Of a stretch of DNA of 44,176 nucleotides, positions 31,301-39,234 are shown piece after piece. The notes beneath the pieces are model-generated. The model was not told where the DNA came from, did not search any database, and saw only the letters and a program-made list of their open reading frames with translations. Each line of letters opens with the position of its first letter. Position 1 is the stretch's first letter. Where the stretch lies: the IMG/VR virus record IMGVR_UViG_3300028802_000031, positions 1-44,176 of that record. One strand, 5' to 3'. Origin of the DNA: a virus. The translations under genes and the position numbers were made by a program.

Positions 31301-31383
31301 TGCCGCTACCGGCCATGTCACCGTGCCACGGCGTACCGTACGCCGTGCGGTGGCCGGGACCCCCAGCTACTGATATAGCTGGG
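31301..31383 (+). other. Structured intergenic RNA region (two hairpins)
   Basis: CACGGCGTAC (31327-31336), C, GTACGCCGTG (31338-31347) is a perfect inverted repeat, which can extend outward with bulges to CCGGCCA/GTGGCCGG. It is followed by CCCAGCTA-CTGATA-TAGCTGGG (31362-31383), an 8-bp stem with 6-nt loop. There is no U tract. It could be an operator, an RNA processing site, or a regulatory leader for the gene at 31427. Confidence 0.7.
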
Positions 31384-31426
31384 CCATAGCACGCCCACGG
31401 CGTATAGCATGCCACAGGAGAACAAC

Positions 31427-31669
31427 ATGCAATTCGAAGTAGTGGAAAGAGTGTTCCCAGACCAACCAATGTGGGGTGCTCGTAGCGGGCCGATGACTTT
31501 CATCATTACACGGGATGATGGCAGATTTTCGGCTAGTGTCAAACTTGCCACGGCTGTCCCATTCGATCAAACCCGAGTAGACATAGGAGGCGGATACCAA
31601 GCATTCGCAACACTGGCAGAAGCACAAGACGCGTGTAGGGCGTTCGTCAAACAATGGAAACACAACTAA
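31427..31669 (+). CDS. Small unknown protein, 80 aa
   Basis: ATG at 31427 follows CAGGAG, so I prefer it to the ATG at 31409. It is a beta-rich N-terminal half (MQFEVVERVFPDQPMWGARS; TFIITRDDGRFSASVKL), then a helix at the end (LAEAQDACRAFVKQWKHN). No family is recognised. It follows the hairpin region without a visible promoter. Confidence 0.6.
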   Translation: MQFEVVERVFPDQPMWGARSGPMTFIITRDDGRFSASVKLATAVPFDQTRVDIGGGYQAFATLAEAQDACRAFVKQWKHN

Positions 31670-31681
31670 CAGGAGTAGGGA

Positions 31682-32062
31682 ATGCATAAGCTGGAAGACA
31701 AGTACGTCGACGAAATGAGTGCCGCCATCGTCGAACTGAACAAGGTGGGCGAGCAGATCGAAGTCAAGCGCGACGAAATGAGCGACAAGATGGCCGAGTT
31801 CAATCAGATCATGCAGAACTACAACAACATGTTGAAGAACGCGGATGCCGTTCGCGACAAAGTGATTGAAGCTATGCACAACTTCCTCGACAACCAGCCC
31901 ACGGCTTGGGTCGACGGCGAGGCTGGCGCGAAATACCTCGCGTGGCGTGACAAGTGGCAAGAAATCGATCTATCCGAAGTGCCGTTGCTCGACGACCCCG
32001 AACTCATCGACTTGTTCCACGCTGCTGAATTGGAGGATTTGCCGTACGAGCCCGAGGACTGA
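31682..32062 (+). CDS. Coiled-coil early protein, 126 aa
   Basis: Residues 1-70 form a long helix with coiled-coil periodicity (KYVDEMSAAIVELNKVGEQI; EFNQIMQNYNNMLKNADAVR). The second half has a W-containing segment (AKYLAWRDKWQEIDL) and an acidic tail. GGAGTAGGGA lies upstream. The function is unknown. It is the last gene before the primase-helicase promoter. Confidence 0.6.
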   Translation: MHKLEDKYVDEMSAAIVELNKVGEQIEVKRDEMSDKMAEFNQIMQNYNNMLKNADAVRDKVIEAMHNFLDNQPTAWVDGEAGAKYLAWRDKWQEIDLSEVPLLDDPELIDLFHAAELEDLPYEPED

Positions 32063-32087
32063 ATACCCTGAATATACTGAAACGATC

Positions 32088-32116
32088 TTGACAGGCAGGC
32101 CGCCGCGTGGTATGGT
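32088..32116 (+). promoter_or_regulatory. Promoter of the primase-helicase gene (TTGACA-17-TATGGT)
   Basis: TTGACA 32088-32093, spacer ending GCGTGG, TATGGT 32111-32116. The leader to ATG is about 85 nt and contains a strong hairpin. Confidence 0.8.
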
Positions 32117-32141
32117 AATCTCTGCACTGCCCCTGTGCAAC

Positions 32142-32185
32142 GGCTGCGGCGAGGATAAAGGTCGGCCGACCTCCTCGCCGCAGCC
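32142..32185 (+). other. Structured 5' leader hairpin of the primase-helicase gene
   Basis: A perfect 13-bp stem (GGCTGCGGCGAGG at 32142-32154; CCTCGCCGCAGCC at 32173-32185) encloses the palindrome AGGTCGGCCGACCT (32159-32172). It lies between promoter and ribosome site (AGGGGG). It could stabilise the mRNA, be a protein-binding regulatory site, or mark a replication start. Confidence 0.8.
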
Positions 32186-32206
32186 ATCCCCGGGGCCAGG
32201 GGGAAA

Positions 32207-34744
32207 ATGGAACTTATCAAGGGTGGCTATTCGTTCAGCACGACCGACGAGCGAATCGTAAATCAGCAACGTTCCATCACCACTCAAGTTAACAACAATT
32301 TTATTCAAGTAGGCGCTACCTTCTTGCAAGTGGCGGCTAAGAATCCATTCGACTCCGATTGGTTCAACAAGAAATTCCGAGACACTAACCTTCAAAGTTG
32401 GATCGACAATCCCGAATACAGGCAGTTGAACCTAGGCTTCAACCTCCAATTCGGTTGGCTTGATGTTGACATTGACTCCGAAGACCCGCGCTATAATCAG
32501 TGTGTATTCAAGGCCATGAATTTCCTTGGCGTCGACACACGATTCGCATTTGGGCGAATGTCACGCCAAGTCCCTTCCCACATCATGGTACAGCTAAACG
32601 ATACGGACCTTGCTAATTATGATGAAATGAAGGCATTTGAGCCGAAGGGGTTTAAAATAGGCGATTATAGGTTTAAGTCTGAGCTTCGCTCGATGGGACC
32701 GGCTATTAACACATCAAATGCAATTAAGCAAGCACGTCAAACTGTGGCACCGGGCAGTATTTATGCCCACAAGACTGAGCCAGGTAAGTATGACATTTCG
32801 GTGTGGTATGATAAGGACAGTAAAGTAGCTACTTCGATAGGCGAAATAGCAGTTACTACCCCGCGCAGGACTTCGTTTGAAACATTAATAACTGGCATCG
32901 CATTCGGCACATTTCTGTATATAATTCAGCCTCATTGGGTTGAGGGCGGAAGACAAAGCTTAGCAATCAAAGTAGCTGGTTGGCTTGCTCGTTTGGTGCG
33001 CGAAAGTCATGGTATAAACGAGAATGACTCGGTATCGCGCGGCACTTACTGTCCGATCGGCAAACCAGAAACAGCCGAGGCGATGATCGAATTTGTGTGT
33101 GCGGAAACGGGCGACCCCGAAGCTAACATGAGAAAGCGCACATTCCGCGACGCACTGAGAAAGCTAGAAAACAATCCCGACGCTCGTATTCCAGGCTGGC
33201 CTGCTCTAGAAGCAGATATAGGAACCGAGCCGATGTACGCCCTCCGCGCTGTATTTATGCCGGGTGTGGACGTTTCACCTTTAACAAAGATGGCCGATTG
33301 CTACATATTCGACGATACCAACGATAGGTATGTTGATAGAGAGCGATTCATTACTATGCTGTCTTTCAATCACACCAAGGATGAATTGGAGCGCAGACAC
33401 ATCAATGACTTTATAGAGATAGCGGGTAAGATGAAACCTCTATTCAGAGTATTTGAAACATCGCCGCTACGAAGGCGAATTAGTGGTAGTAATCTATACC
33501 CAGACTTCCCACCGGGGTCTATCATTCGCGTAACACGCGGCGGTGATATAGTTCCAGATGATGAAGATGCTGAGCCTGGAACTGTCACTATGTTCAACAC
33601 GTGGCGCGGCTGGCCAATCAAGCCGACTAAGAACTACAATCCAGCACTAGGGGCGAAATGCCGCGAAATGATGGAGCAGTTGTTTAAGTATTTGTGTAGA
33701 GACAATCCAGCACAGATTAATTGGCTTATGGAGTGGATCGCGTGGACCGTACAGCACCCGGGGCAGAAGCAGCAAGTGGCACCTGTATTCGTCGGAGGAC
33801 AGGGTGTCGGCAAATCATTCTTTGGTAACACATTCCTGGAACAACTATTTCAAGACCAACACGGGTTGGCATCCCCCAAGATTTTAGAGGGTACATTCTC
33901 AGTTGAGCCATTCATCAATAAGATGTTTGTATTTATAGACGAAGCTAAATTTCATAGCGAATCTGCTACAGACGAAATTAAGAAGCTAATTCGCAACGAA
34001 CGAATAGGAGGGGCAGAGAAGTTCCAATCCGCAAAGAGTTACCGAATTTTCTCGCGGGTTATATTCGCCTCAAATCGATTCGACATGAATCTCGGACAAC
34101 AAAACATACAAGATCGCGCTTTATTTTATATCAAGACATACGATAAAGACTACCTTAAATTGGGCGAGGCTCAGTTTAAAGATTGGGCAGTTACTATCAA
34201 GCCATTCTTCGATGAGTTCAACGCGCTACTAATGCGGCGGGATGTTAAAGAACATTTCATGCACATTTTCAGCACAATAGAAGTAGACCGCCACACATTA
34301 GAAAATACTGCTTTATCAAGTAGCAACGACAAGGTTATCATTGAGTCAAATATGACATACCCAAGACGAGTGGCTAAGGCAATCATTGAAGAGGGCCGCA
34401 TCTGGGAAGATTTGGATTTATCCGCCCCATTCACTCAATCCCAATTCAATGAGCGAGTATCTAATATTTGTGACTCGATGCGCATCAGATTTGTCCAACC
34501 AAGGGAAGTTATGAAAGAATTGGATGACGCTGGTCTTATTGAGCCATTCACCTCTGACAGGAGAATTATGTTCAGATTTAAGTACAAGATCGGTACCGTA
34601 ACTGAGCAGTTTGGGTTGGCCATTGGTGTTAAAATGACCCCTTCGTTCGTATTCGACGCTGATGATTTCGGCGAGAACAAGTCAGAATTCATAGGGGCGA
34701 AGTCGTGGCGCGGTAATGCTAACCGAATGCGAGGAGGTATATAA
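32207..34744 (+). CDS. Bifunctional AEP primase / SF3-type helicase, 845 aa
   Basis: The N-terminal third is an archaeo-eukaryotic primase-polymerase domain. DVDID (86-90) carries the metal-binding acids, SRQVPSH (119-125) the basic/His motif, and a QTVAPGSIYAHK segment (178-189) the usual third motif. The C-terminal half (DUF5906/D5-like) is a superfamily 3 helicase: Walker A GGQGVGKS (about 528-535), Walker B FIDEAKF (about 575), sensor ASNRFD (about 620). It would unwind and prime phage DNA for the PolA polymerase. The size is normal for this fusion. Codon use is more AT-leaning than its neighbours. Start: AGGGGG before ATG, after a structured leader. Confidence 0.85.
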   Translation: MELIKGGYSFSTTDERIVNQQRSITTQVNNNFIQVGATFLQVAAKNPFDSDWFNKKFRDTNLQSWIDNPEYRQLNLGFNLQFGWLDVDIDSEDPRYNQCVFKAMNFLGVDTRFAFGRMSRQVPSHIMVQLNDTDLANYDEMKAFEPKGFKIGDYRFKSELRSMGPAINTSNAIKQARQTVAPGSIYAHKTEPGKYDISVWYDKDSKVATSIGEIAVTTPRRTSFETLITGIAFGTFLYIIQPHWVEGGRQSLAIKVAGWLARLVRESHGINENDSVSRGTYCPIGKPETAEAMIEFVCAETGDPEANMRKRTFRDALRKLENNPDARIPGWPALEADIGTEPMYALRAVFMPGVDVSPLTKMADCYIFDDTNDRYVDRERFITMLSFNHTKDELERRHINDFIEIAGKMKPLFRVFETSPLRRRISGSNLYPDFPPGSIIRVTRGGDIVPDDEDAEPGTVTMFNTWRGWPIKPTKNYNPALGAKCREMMEQLFKYLCRDNPAQINWLMEWIAWTVQHPGQKQQVAPVFVGGQGVGKSFFGNTFLEQLFQDQHGLASPKILEGTFSVEPFINKMFVFIDEAKFHSESATDEIKKLIRNERIGGAEKFQSAKSYRIFSRVIFASNRFDMNLGQQNIQDRALFYIKTYDKDYLKLGEAQFKDWAVTIKPFFDEFNALLMRRDVKEHFMHIFSTIEVDRHTLENTALSSSNDKVIIESNMTYPRRVAKAIIEEGRIWEDLDLSAPFTQSQFNERVSNICDSMRIRFVQPREVMKELDDAGLIEPFTSDRRIMFRFKYKIGTVTEQFGLAIGVKMTPSFVFDADDFGENKSEFIGAKSWRGNANRMRGGI

Positions 34745-34768
34745 TATTCAAGCTACACTAAGGGGGGA

Positions 34769-34797
34769 TTGACACCAAGTCCCAGGTGTGGTATGAT
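34769..34797 (+). promoter_or_regulatory. Promoter (TTGACA-17-TATGAT)
   Basis: TTGACA 34769-34774, spacer ending GTGTGG, TATGAT 34792-34797. It drives paralogue D, which ends in a strong terminator, making a one-gene unit. Confidence 0.85.
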
Positions 34798-34835
34798 CGG
34801 TCGCATCGGGTATGACCCCATAACAGGAGAGAGTA

Positions 34836-35246
34836 ATGAGTAACGAACAGACTGCTGCGCCGACGGAGCCGAAAGTAACCAAGTCTATCGTTCCGTCCAA
34901 GTATTCCGGCCGCTACAAGAACGGCGGCGAGGATGCGCTCGCGCAATTCATCAAATCGCAGTGCACCGACAAGGAAGGGTTCAACTTCGACGACTTCTTC
35001 ATGCTGTGCGAGAAAAACGGGCTGCCCCCCGAGAAGGTTGAGCACTACAAGGGGCAGGTTTCCGAGAGGCGGCACGGTGCCGAAGGACGCGCTCGCATGA
35101 CCCTCCGGAACATGCTGGCGACCATCGTTCGCAAGGAAGGCAAGGCGATCGGCCTCGACGGTCAAGAGTACGAGGTCAGCCTCCCGAAGCCCGCTCTTAC
35201 TGGCGCGGCGAAGGAAGCTGCCGAAGCGAAGGCCAACGCAGCCTAA
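34836..35246 (+). CDS. Paralogue family member D, 136 aa
   Basis: CAGGAGAG precedes ATG. The most divergent member of the family: SKYSGRYKNGGEDALAQFI (about 20-38), FNFDDFFMLCEKNGL (about 48-62) and a shortened box GAEGRARMTLRN (78-89) where the others have KGWEGRLRMTGR. An Ala-rich C-terminus follows. It is alone between a strong promoter and a strong terminator, suggesting high, separately controlled expression. The function is unknown. The conserved basic Gly-Arg box may contact nucleic acid. Confidence 0.72.
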   Translation: MSNEQTAAPTEPKVTKSIVPSKYSGRYKNGGEDALAQFIKSQCTDKEGFNFDDFFMLCEKNGLPPEKVEHYKGQVSERRHGAEGRARMTLRNMLATIVRKEGKAIGLDGQEYEVSLPKPALTGAAKEAAEAKANAA

Positions 35247-35274
35247 AGCCCAGCCTGTTGAAGCTGTGTTGGTC

Positions 35275-35324
35275 GAGGCGTCGGAAAGCCCCCCAAGGTA
35301 CTTCCGACGCCTCACCTTTATTTG
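35275..35324 (+). terminator. Intrinsic terminator
   Basis: A perfect 12-bp stem, GAGGCGTCGGAA (35275-35286) with TTCCGACGCCTC (35302-35313), has a 15-nt loop and is followed by ACCTTTATTT. It is the strongest terminator on the plus strand and closes the paralogue D unit. Confidence 0.85.
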
Positions 35325-35334
35325 GAAGATTTCG

Positions 35335-35520
35335 ATGACCGAACTTGATAAAGCTATGGACGAAATAGTTGATTATATATTCGACGAGTTTGATGATTAT
35401 ATTTGCGTAACCCGGAACGAGTATAACGTAACCAATAAGCAATTACTTGCTATGAAGGCTCAAATTCGCATGGAAATAGCTAGAATTCTTTCTCGACACG
35501 GGGTATTAAAGCCATATTGA
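35335..35520 (+). CDS. Small acidic helical protein, 61 aa
   Basis: Starts at ATG 35335, just past the terminator; the longer frame from 35266 would run through the hairpin. The sequence (MTELDKAMDEIVDYIFDEFD) is acidic and helical, then NEYNVTNKQLLAMKAQIRME, a basic helix. AT-rich relative to neighbours. The ribosome site is weak (GGAAG). Its stop overlaps the next -35. Confidence 0.5.
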   Translation: MTELDKAMDEIVDYIFDEFDDYICVTRNEYNVTNKQLLAMKAQIRMEIARILSRHGVLKPY

Positions 35521-35545
35521 CAGCGGTGCCGCCGTGTGGTATACT
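35517..35545 (+). promoter_or_regulatory. Promoter of the replication genes (TTGACA-17-TATACT)
   Basis: TTGACA 35517-35522 (over the previous stop codon), spacer ending GTGTGG, TATACT 35540-35545. It transcribes the genes at 35589 and 36080 and, through a leaky hairpin, the polymerase. Confidence 0.85.
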
Positions 35546-35588
35546 CAACATACTGCCCAATCCAGGGCAGGTGCAATGAGTAGCGAAC

Positions 35589-36080
35589 ATGAAGCAGGAA
35601 ACTCTAATAGAGCTAGCGAATGTGTGCGCCCTCCTAACCAAGGTGGTTGGGGACGTCCGCGATCAGACCACGGAGGCGGTCGCGACAACTGATCACATCG
35701 TGGTGATCAAGCACTACGACGACCTCCGCAAGGCCAATGCCCTCATCAAAGAATCCCGCGAGGCTCTCAGCCAACTCGAAGAGCGGCTGTCCCGGGAATT
35801 CGTGCCGGACGTTATGCGGCACAACAAAGTCAAAAGCATCACCGTCGAGGGGGTCGGCCGCGTCAGCCTAAGCTCGCGCTGGTCGGCCTCTATGCTCGAC
35901 AAGCAGATGGGGTTTGAATGGCTGCGAAGCAACGGCCACGGTGGCGTCATCCAAGAAACCGTGAATGCTCAAACCCTTGGCGCGCTAGCGAAGGAACTGA
36001 ACAACGACGGAGTGGACCTTCCGGCTCCGACATTCAGCACAAGCATCATGACGTACACAAGCATCACAAAGGTGAAATAA
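35589..36080 (+). CDS. Conserved phage replication-module protein, 163 aa
   Basis: An N-terminal coiled-coil region (about 1-75; DDLRKANALIKESREALSQL) is followed by a C-terminal domain. That domain's ending (NAQTLGALAKELNNDGVDLP, then a TSITKVK tail) I recognise from a widespread phage family (I believe DUF7173). Members usually lie next to ssDNA-binding or recombination proteins, as here. The ribosome site is weak (GAG). It shares its last A with the next ATG, so the two are made together. Confidence 0.65.
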   Translation: MKQETLIELANVCALLTKVVGDVRDQTTEAVATTDHIVVIKHYDDLRKANALIKESREALSQLEERLSREFVPDVMRHNKVKSITVEGVGRVSLSSRWSASMLDKQMGFEWLRSNGHGGVIQETVNAQTLGALAKELNNDGVDLPAPTFSTSIMTYTSITKVK

Positions 36081-36913
36081 TGAACGACGTAGCAAAAACT
36101 AATGATCAACTGCCTGCTCACCTTGCTCAATATAACAAGGGCAGGATCGGCAACATCGACTCTTCGGATCGCGTCATCCCGAGGGTTAAGCTAATGCAGG
36201 CGATTTCGCCGGAACTCGTGGAATTCCCGGAAGCGAAAGCCGGGCAGTTCTGGCACACCATCGGCCAGCAGAATCTAGGCCCCGTCATTCGGGGCGTCCC
36301 GATTGTCATTGCTAAGTCCTACGTGTTGTGGGCACCGCGCAACGACGACAGGGGCATTCTGGCTCGAGCACGCGACGGCATTCATTGGGAACCGGCAGAT
36401 GCCGAATTCACGGTGAAACCCAAGGGCGCACCGAACCCGATCACGTATCGGACCGCAAAGACCGTAGCCGAAAGCAAGCTGGATCAGTTCGGAACTTCGA
36501 TCCCGGGCGATGCCAATTCGCCTCCGGCTGCGAGCCTAACCTACAACATGATGTGGTACTTCCCGGACTACCCTGAACTGTCACCATCGATCATCATCAA
36601 CACGCGGTCCGCTGTGAAGCCCATGCAGAAACTGCTGTCAAGGATCGACTCCAAGTCCGTCGCGCACTATGTTCAGGCGTACGATATCGGCGTGGTGCAG
36701 CAAAAGGGTCCCGAGGGTCCCTACTTCAACTTCACTTACACGGGGGCGGGATTCGCCAGCGAAGATGTAGCGCCGATCACCTCCGCCTTCTATGAGCAAT
36801 TCGCCAAGGGCGGTTGGGTTGCGAACGACGAGACGACCGAGGAAGAGCCCGCCGCACCAGCGGATCGGAACCCTCCCCGGCAATTCGACGAGGCTACAGC
36901 CGGTAAGTTCTGA
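36080..36913 (+). CDS. Conserved phage replication/recombination protein, possibly ssDNA-binding, 277 aa
   Basis: ATG at 36080 overlaps the preceding stop. A beta-rich central region (GPVIRGVPIVIAKSYVLWAP; AASLTYNMMWYFPDYPEL; YFNFTYTGAGFA) is followed by a disordered acidic tail (TTEEEPAAPADRNPPRQF). A folded core plus an acidic tail just upstream of the polymerase is the layout of phage ssDNA-binding proteins. I cannot identify an OB fold by sequence, so the function is inferred from tail and location. Confidence 0.6.
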   Translation: MNDVAKTNDQLPAHLAQYNKGRIGNIDSSDRVIPRVKLMQAISPELVEFPEAKAGQFWHTIGQQNLGPVIRGVPIVIAKSYVLWAPRNDDRGILARARDGIHWEPADAEFTVKPKGAPNPITYRTAKTVAESKLDQFGTSIPGDANSPPAASLTYNMMWYFPDYPELSPSIIINTRSAVKPMQKLLSRIDSKSVAHYVQAYDIGVVQQKGPEGPYFNFTYTGAGFASEDVAPITSAFYEQFAKGGWVANDETTEEEPAAPADRNPPRQFDEATAGKF

Positions 36914-36935
36914 CATACGCCCCGGCTGTCAACTA

Positions 36936-36972
36936 GAGGGCGGGCTCTGAACACCCGGCCCGCCCTCATTTT
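36936..36972 (+). terminator. Hairpin between the SSB-like and polymerase genes
   Basis: A perfect 10-bp stem, GAGGGCGGGC (36936-36945) with GCCCGCCCTC (36958-36967), is followed by ATTTT. The short U run suggests partial termination, which would lower polymerase expression relative to the upstream genes. Confidence 0.7.
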
Positions 36973-36981
36973 GGAGTGTGA

Positions 36982-38775
36982 ATGGAGCAAGGAATTGACC
37001 CGGGATTGGCGCTGCGCATCGTAAGCGACGATCACGAAGCCATAGCATTCGACACCGAAACCACCGGGATAACGGTGAAGGACAAGGTGTGCGGTTATGT
37101 GATCACCAACAATACTCATTCGCTGTACTGTCCTGTCCGACACGAAGCAGGGGGGAACATACCCGATGCTGGGCAATTCGAACTTTCTCTTAATGCGGCT
37201 TTCAGAGATCGAGGCCGCCATGGCTTCCGTACCGTGGGGCATAACCTTGGCTTTGATCTTCGCATTTGTCTTAGGCATGCTGTTAGCCTTAACGGACCAC
37301 TAGAAGATACGATGATCAACGAGGCGATCATCAGCGACATAACACAAGGATACAGCCTCGAAGATTGCTGCGCGCGGCGAAAATTGACGCTCAAGAAGGG
37401 TAGCGAGGTCTACGCGGAACTAGCGCGACGATTCGGTGGATTGCCTGATCGCAAGCAAATGAAGAACTTTTGGAGGCTCGAAGGTGATCATCCAACCGTG
37501 GTCGAGTACGCAACCGGAGACGGAATCTCCACCCTCGAACTTTGGGCTGCCCAACAACCTATTCTGGATGGAAACGACCTACGCCGTGCATGGCGTTTGG
37601 AGTGTGAGTTGCTTCCGTACGTGGCTCGAATGCACCACCGGGGCCTTAAGATCGACCCCGATTACTCAGGAAGAGTTGTACAAGAAATAAACGAGGCCGT
37701 GGCCGAAAAGAGCAAGGTATTTGTGCCCGGGTTCAATGTTAGGTCGCCGAAAGCAGTGGAGCAACTGTACCGAGTGAACGGCTACCAGGATCAACAATTC
37801 GCCCGTACCGATAGTGGTGCTATTTCGTTCACCGAAAAGTGGCTGGCCACCAACGAAATTGGCGGCGCTATTCTCGGGGTCCGCAGACTGGAGAAAGCAC
37901 GTGACAGCTTCATCACCCCCCTCATCGATACACATAATATTAACGGACGAGTTCACCCAATTCTTAACCAATCCAAATCTGACGACTATGGAGTTGCAGG
38001 TGTCAGGTTCTCATGCTCTGACCCTAACCTTCAAGCCTTCCCCAAGCGTAACATCGACGTTGGCCGTGTCGTACGACGACTTGTTGTGCCTGATCAAGGA
38101 TTTGTTATTGAAGAAGCAGATGCTAAGCAACAAGAACCCCGCCTCTTCACACACTATTCAGGCGATCCTGCACTACTTGACGGATACCGAAACGGAACTA
38201 TGGATATCCATGATAGAGCCTCCCAAATCCTCAGCTTAGATCGCGACACCGCTAAGAGGATGTCGATGGGGATGCTAACCATGATGTCTCCGCCCACCCT
38301 CGCAGGGCACATGCGTTGGTCACTGGAGCAAGCGCGCGATGCTCACCGAGCGTTTCTTACGGACGCGTTCCCTGATATTAAGAAATTTCAGGATACGGCA
38401 GTATCGGTATTCAAGAGGCGGGGCTATGTCAAAACTATCCTCGGTCGCAGGGCGTATTGCGACGATCCCCGGTTTGCGTACCGTGCAGTCTCAAGGATCA
38501 TCCAGAATGTCGGCGGCGAACACATCAAACTCTGCATCCTCCGCGCGTGCCAATACGAAGATGCATACCCGGATGATCTACAAGTACTACTTACTATCCA
38601 CGACAGCTTACTGTGGCAACGAAATCCAGCGCACGATCCGGGGCCTATCTTACGATCGATTGAGGGTGTTGCCCAGGAACTCGAACTTGCTGTTCCAATA
38701 CCATTCGGCTTAGGTAGCGGCCCCACTTGGGCTCATGCCTCGTACGGCGATAAAATGGATACTTATGATGAATGA
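36982..38775 (+). CDS. PolA-family DNA polymerase with 3'-5' exonuclease, 597 aa (DpoZ candidate)
   Basis: The replicative polymerase. The exonuclease domain is intact: DTETTG (24-29), HNLGFD (87-92), YATGD (176-180). The polymerase palm keeps motif A Asp380 with Glu385 and Arg387 (DAKQQEPR; the usual Tyr-Ser is Ala-Lys). Motif B is unusual: K425-RMS-M429-G-ML-T433-M, so the Phe/Tyr762-type and Tyr766-type positions (E. coli numbering) are Met and Thr. Motif C is HDS (540-542) instead of HDE. Since purZ and mazZ lie 3.4 kb downstream, a Z-using DpoZ-type enzyme is likely, but this cannot be told from sequence alone. Confidence 0.85.
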   Translation: MEQGIDPGLALRIVSDDHEAIAFDTETTGITVKDKVCGYVITNNTHSLYCPVRHEAGGNIPDAGQFELSLNAAFRDRGRHGFRTVGHNLGFDLRICLRHAVSLNGPLEDTMINEAIISDITQGYSLEDCCARRKLTLKKGSEVYAELARRFGGLPDRKQMKNFWRLEGDHPTVVEYATGDGISTLELWAAQQPILDGNDLRRAWRLECELLPYVARMHHRGLKIDPDYSGRVVQEINEAVAEKSKVFVPGFNVRSPKAVEQLYRVNGYQDQQFARTDSGAISFTEKWLATNEIGGAILGVRRLEKARDSFITPLIDTHNINGRVHPILNQSKSDDYGVAGVRFSCSDPNLQAFPKRNIDVGRVVRRLVVPDQGFVIEEADAKQQEPRLFTHYSGDPALLDGYRNGTMDIHDRASQILSLDRDTAKRMSMGMLTMMSPPTLAGHMRWSLEQARDAHRAFLTDAFPDIKKFQDTAVSVFKRRGYVKTILGRRAYCDDPRFAYRAVSRIIQNVGGEHIKLCILRACQYEDAYPDDLQVLLTIHDSLLWQRNPAHDPGPILRSIEGVAQELELAVPIPFGLGSGPTWAHASYGDKMDTYDE

Positions 38776-38932
38776 CGAACTCAATCGCAAGCGGCTGGAA
38801 TGGATGGCCCAAGCCAAGAACGGCGATATGTTCCCGCGAAATCTGTTCGGTGGCGACAATAATTGGGCGGCAGCAGTAAGTGAAGCCGCATTGTGGGCGC
38901 TAACCGAAATAGATAGATTGAAAATGCAATGA
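38765..38932 (+). CDS. Small protein overlapping the polymerase end, 55 aa
   Basis: Starts at ATGATG (38765 or 38768) inside the last codons of the polymerase gene. Helical, with a mid segment (MFPRNLFGGDNNWAAAVSEA, then ALWALTEIDRLKMQ). The pattern resembles short phage proteins of unknown role. The start is uncertain by one codon. Confidence 0.55.
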   Translation: MMNDELNRKRLEWMAQAKNGDMFPRNLFGGDNNWAAAVSEAALWALTEIDRLKMQ

Positions 38933-38944
38933 ACGGAGGCAGCG

Positions 38945-39175
38945 ATGCCAAAATTACTTGCAATAGCGACAGTGCTAGCAGTAAGTACCTGTACAGTTCG
39001 CGATGGGCCAGCTGTGGAAGAACCAGTATTGGAGGGATTGCGCCCACAGTTCGTGTGCCTAGTCTATACAAATTCTGGTGTTTGTGCTCGCAGCGAATGG
39101 CGTTGCAGCCGTCCATTGATGCTAACTCACGCCGACACAGGAAGACCGAGATGCATTATGCCGGGAAGCGAATAG
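38945..39175 (+). CDS. Exported small Cys-rich protein, 76 aa
   Basis: GGAGG precedes ATG. The N-terminus (MPKLLAIATVLAVSTC) is a signal peptide ending in VSTC, which could be an atypical lipobox. Four more Cys follow (FVCLV, GVCAR, WRCSR, PRCIM), allowing two disulfides, as expected in the periplasm. No family is recognised. It is the first of three predicted exported proteins in a row. The overlapping longer frame from 38929 is rejected. Confidence 0.6.
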   Translation: MPKLLAIATVLAVSTCTVRDGPAVEEPVLEGLRPQFVCLVYTNSGVCARSEWRCSRPLMLTHADTGRPRCIMPGSE

Positions 39176-39234
39176 AGTACACGGGGATGCCCTCCCTCGT
39201 GCACGACCCCACCTTGAGGGCGAAGGAAGCATGC

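Noticed and set aside
38929-39234. N-terminal extension of the PEP-CTERM-like protein frame (358-aa version)
   Set aside because: It runs antisense to nothing but overlaps the signal-peptide gene at 38945 in another frame. A clear signal peptide and ribosome site place the start at 39235.
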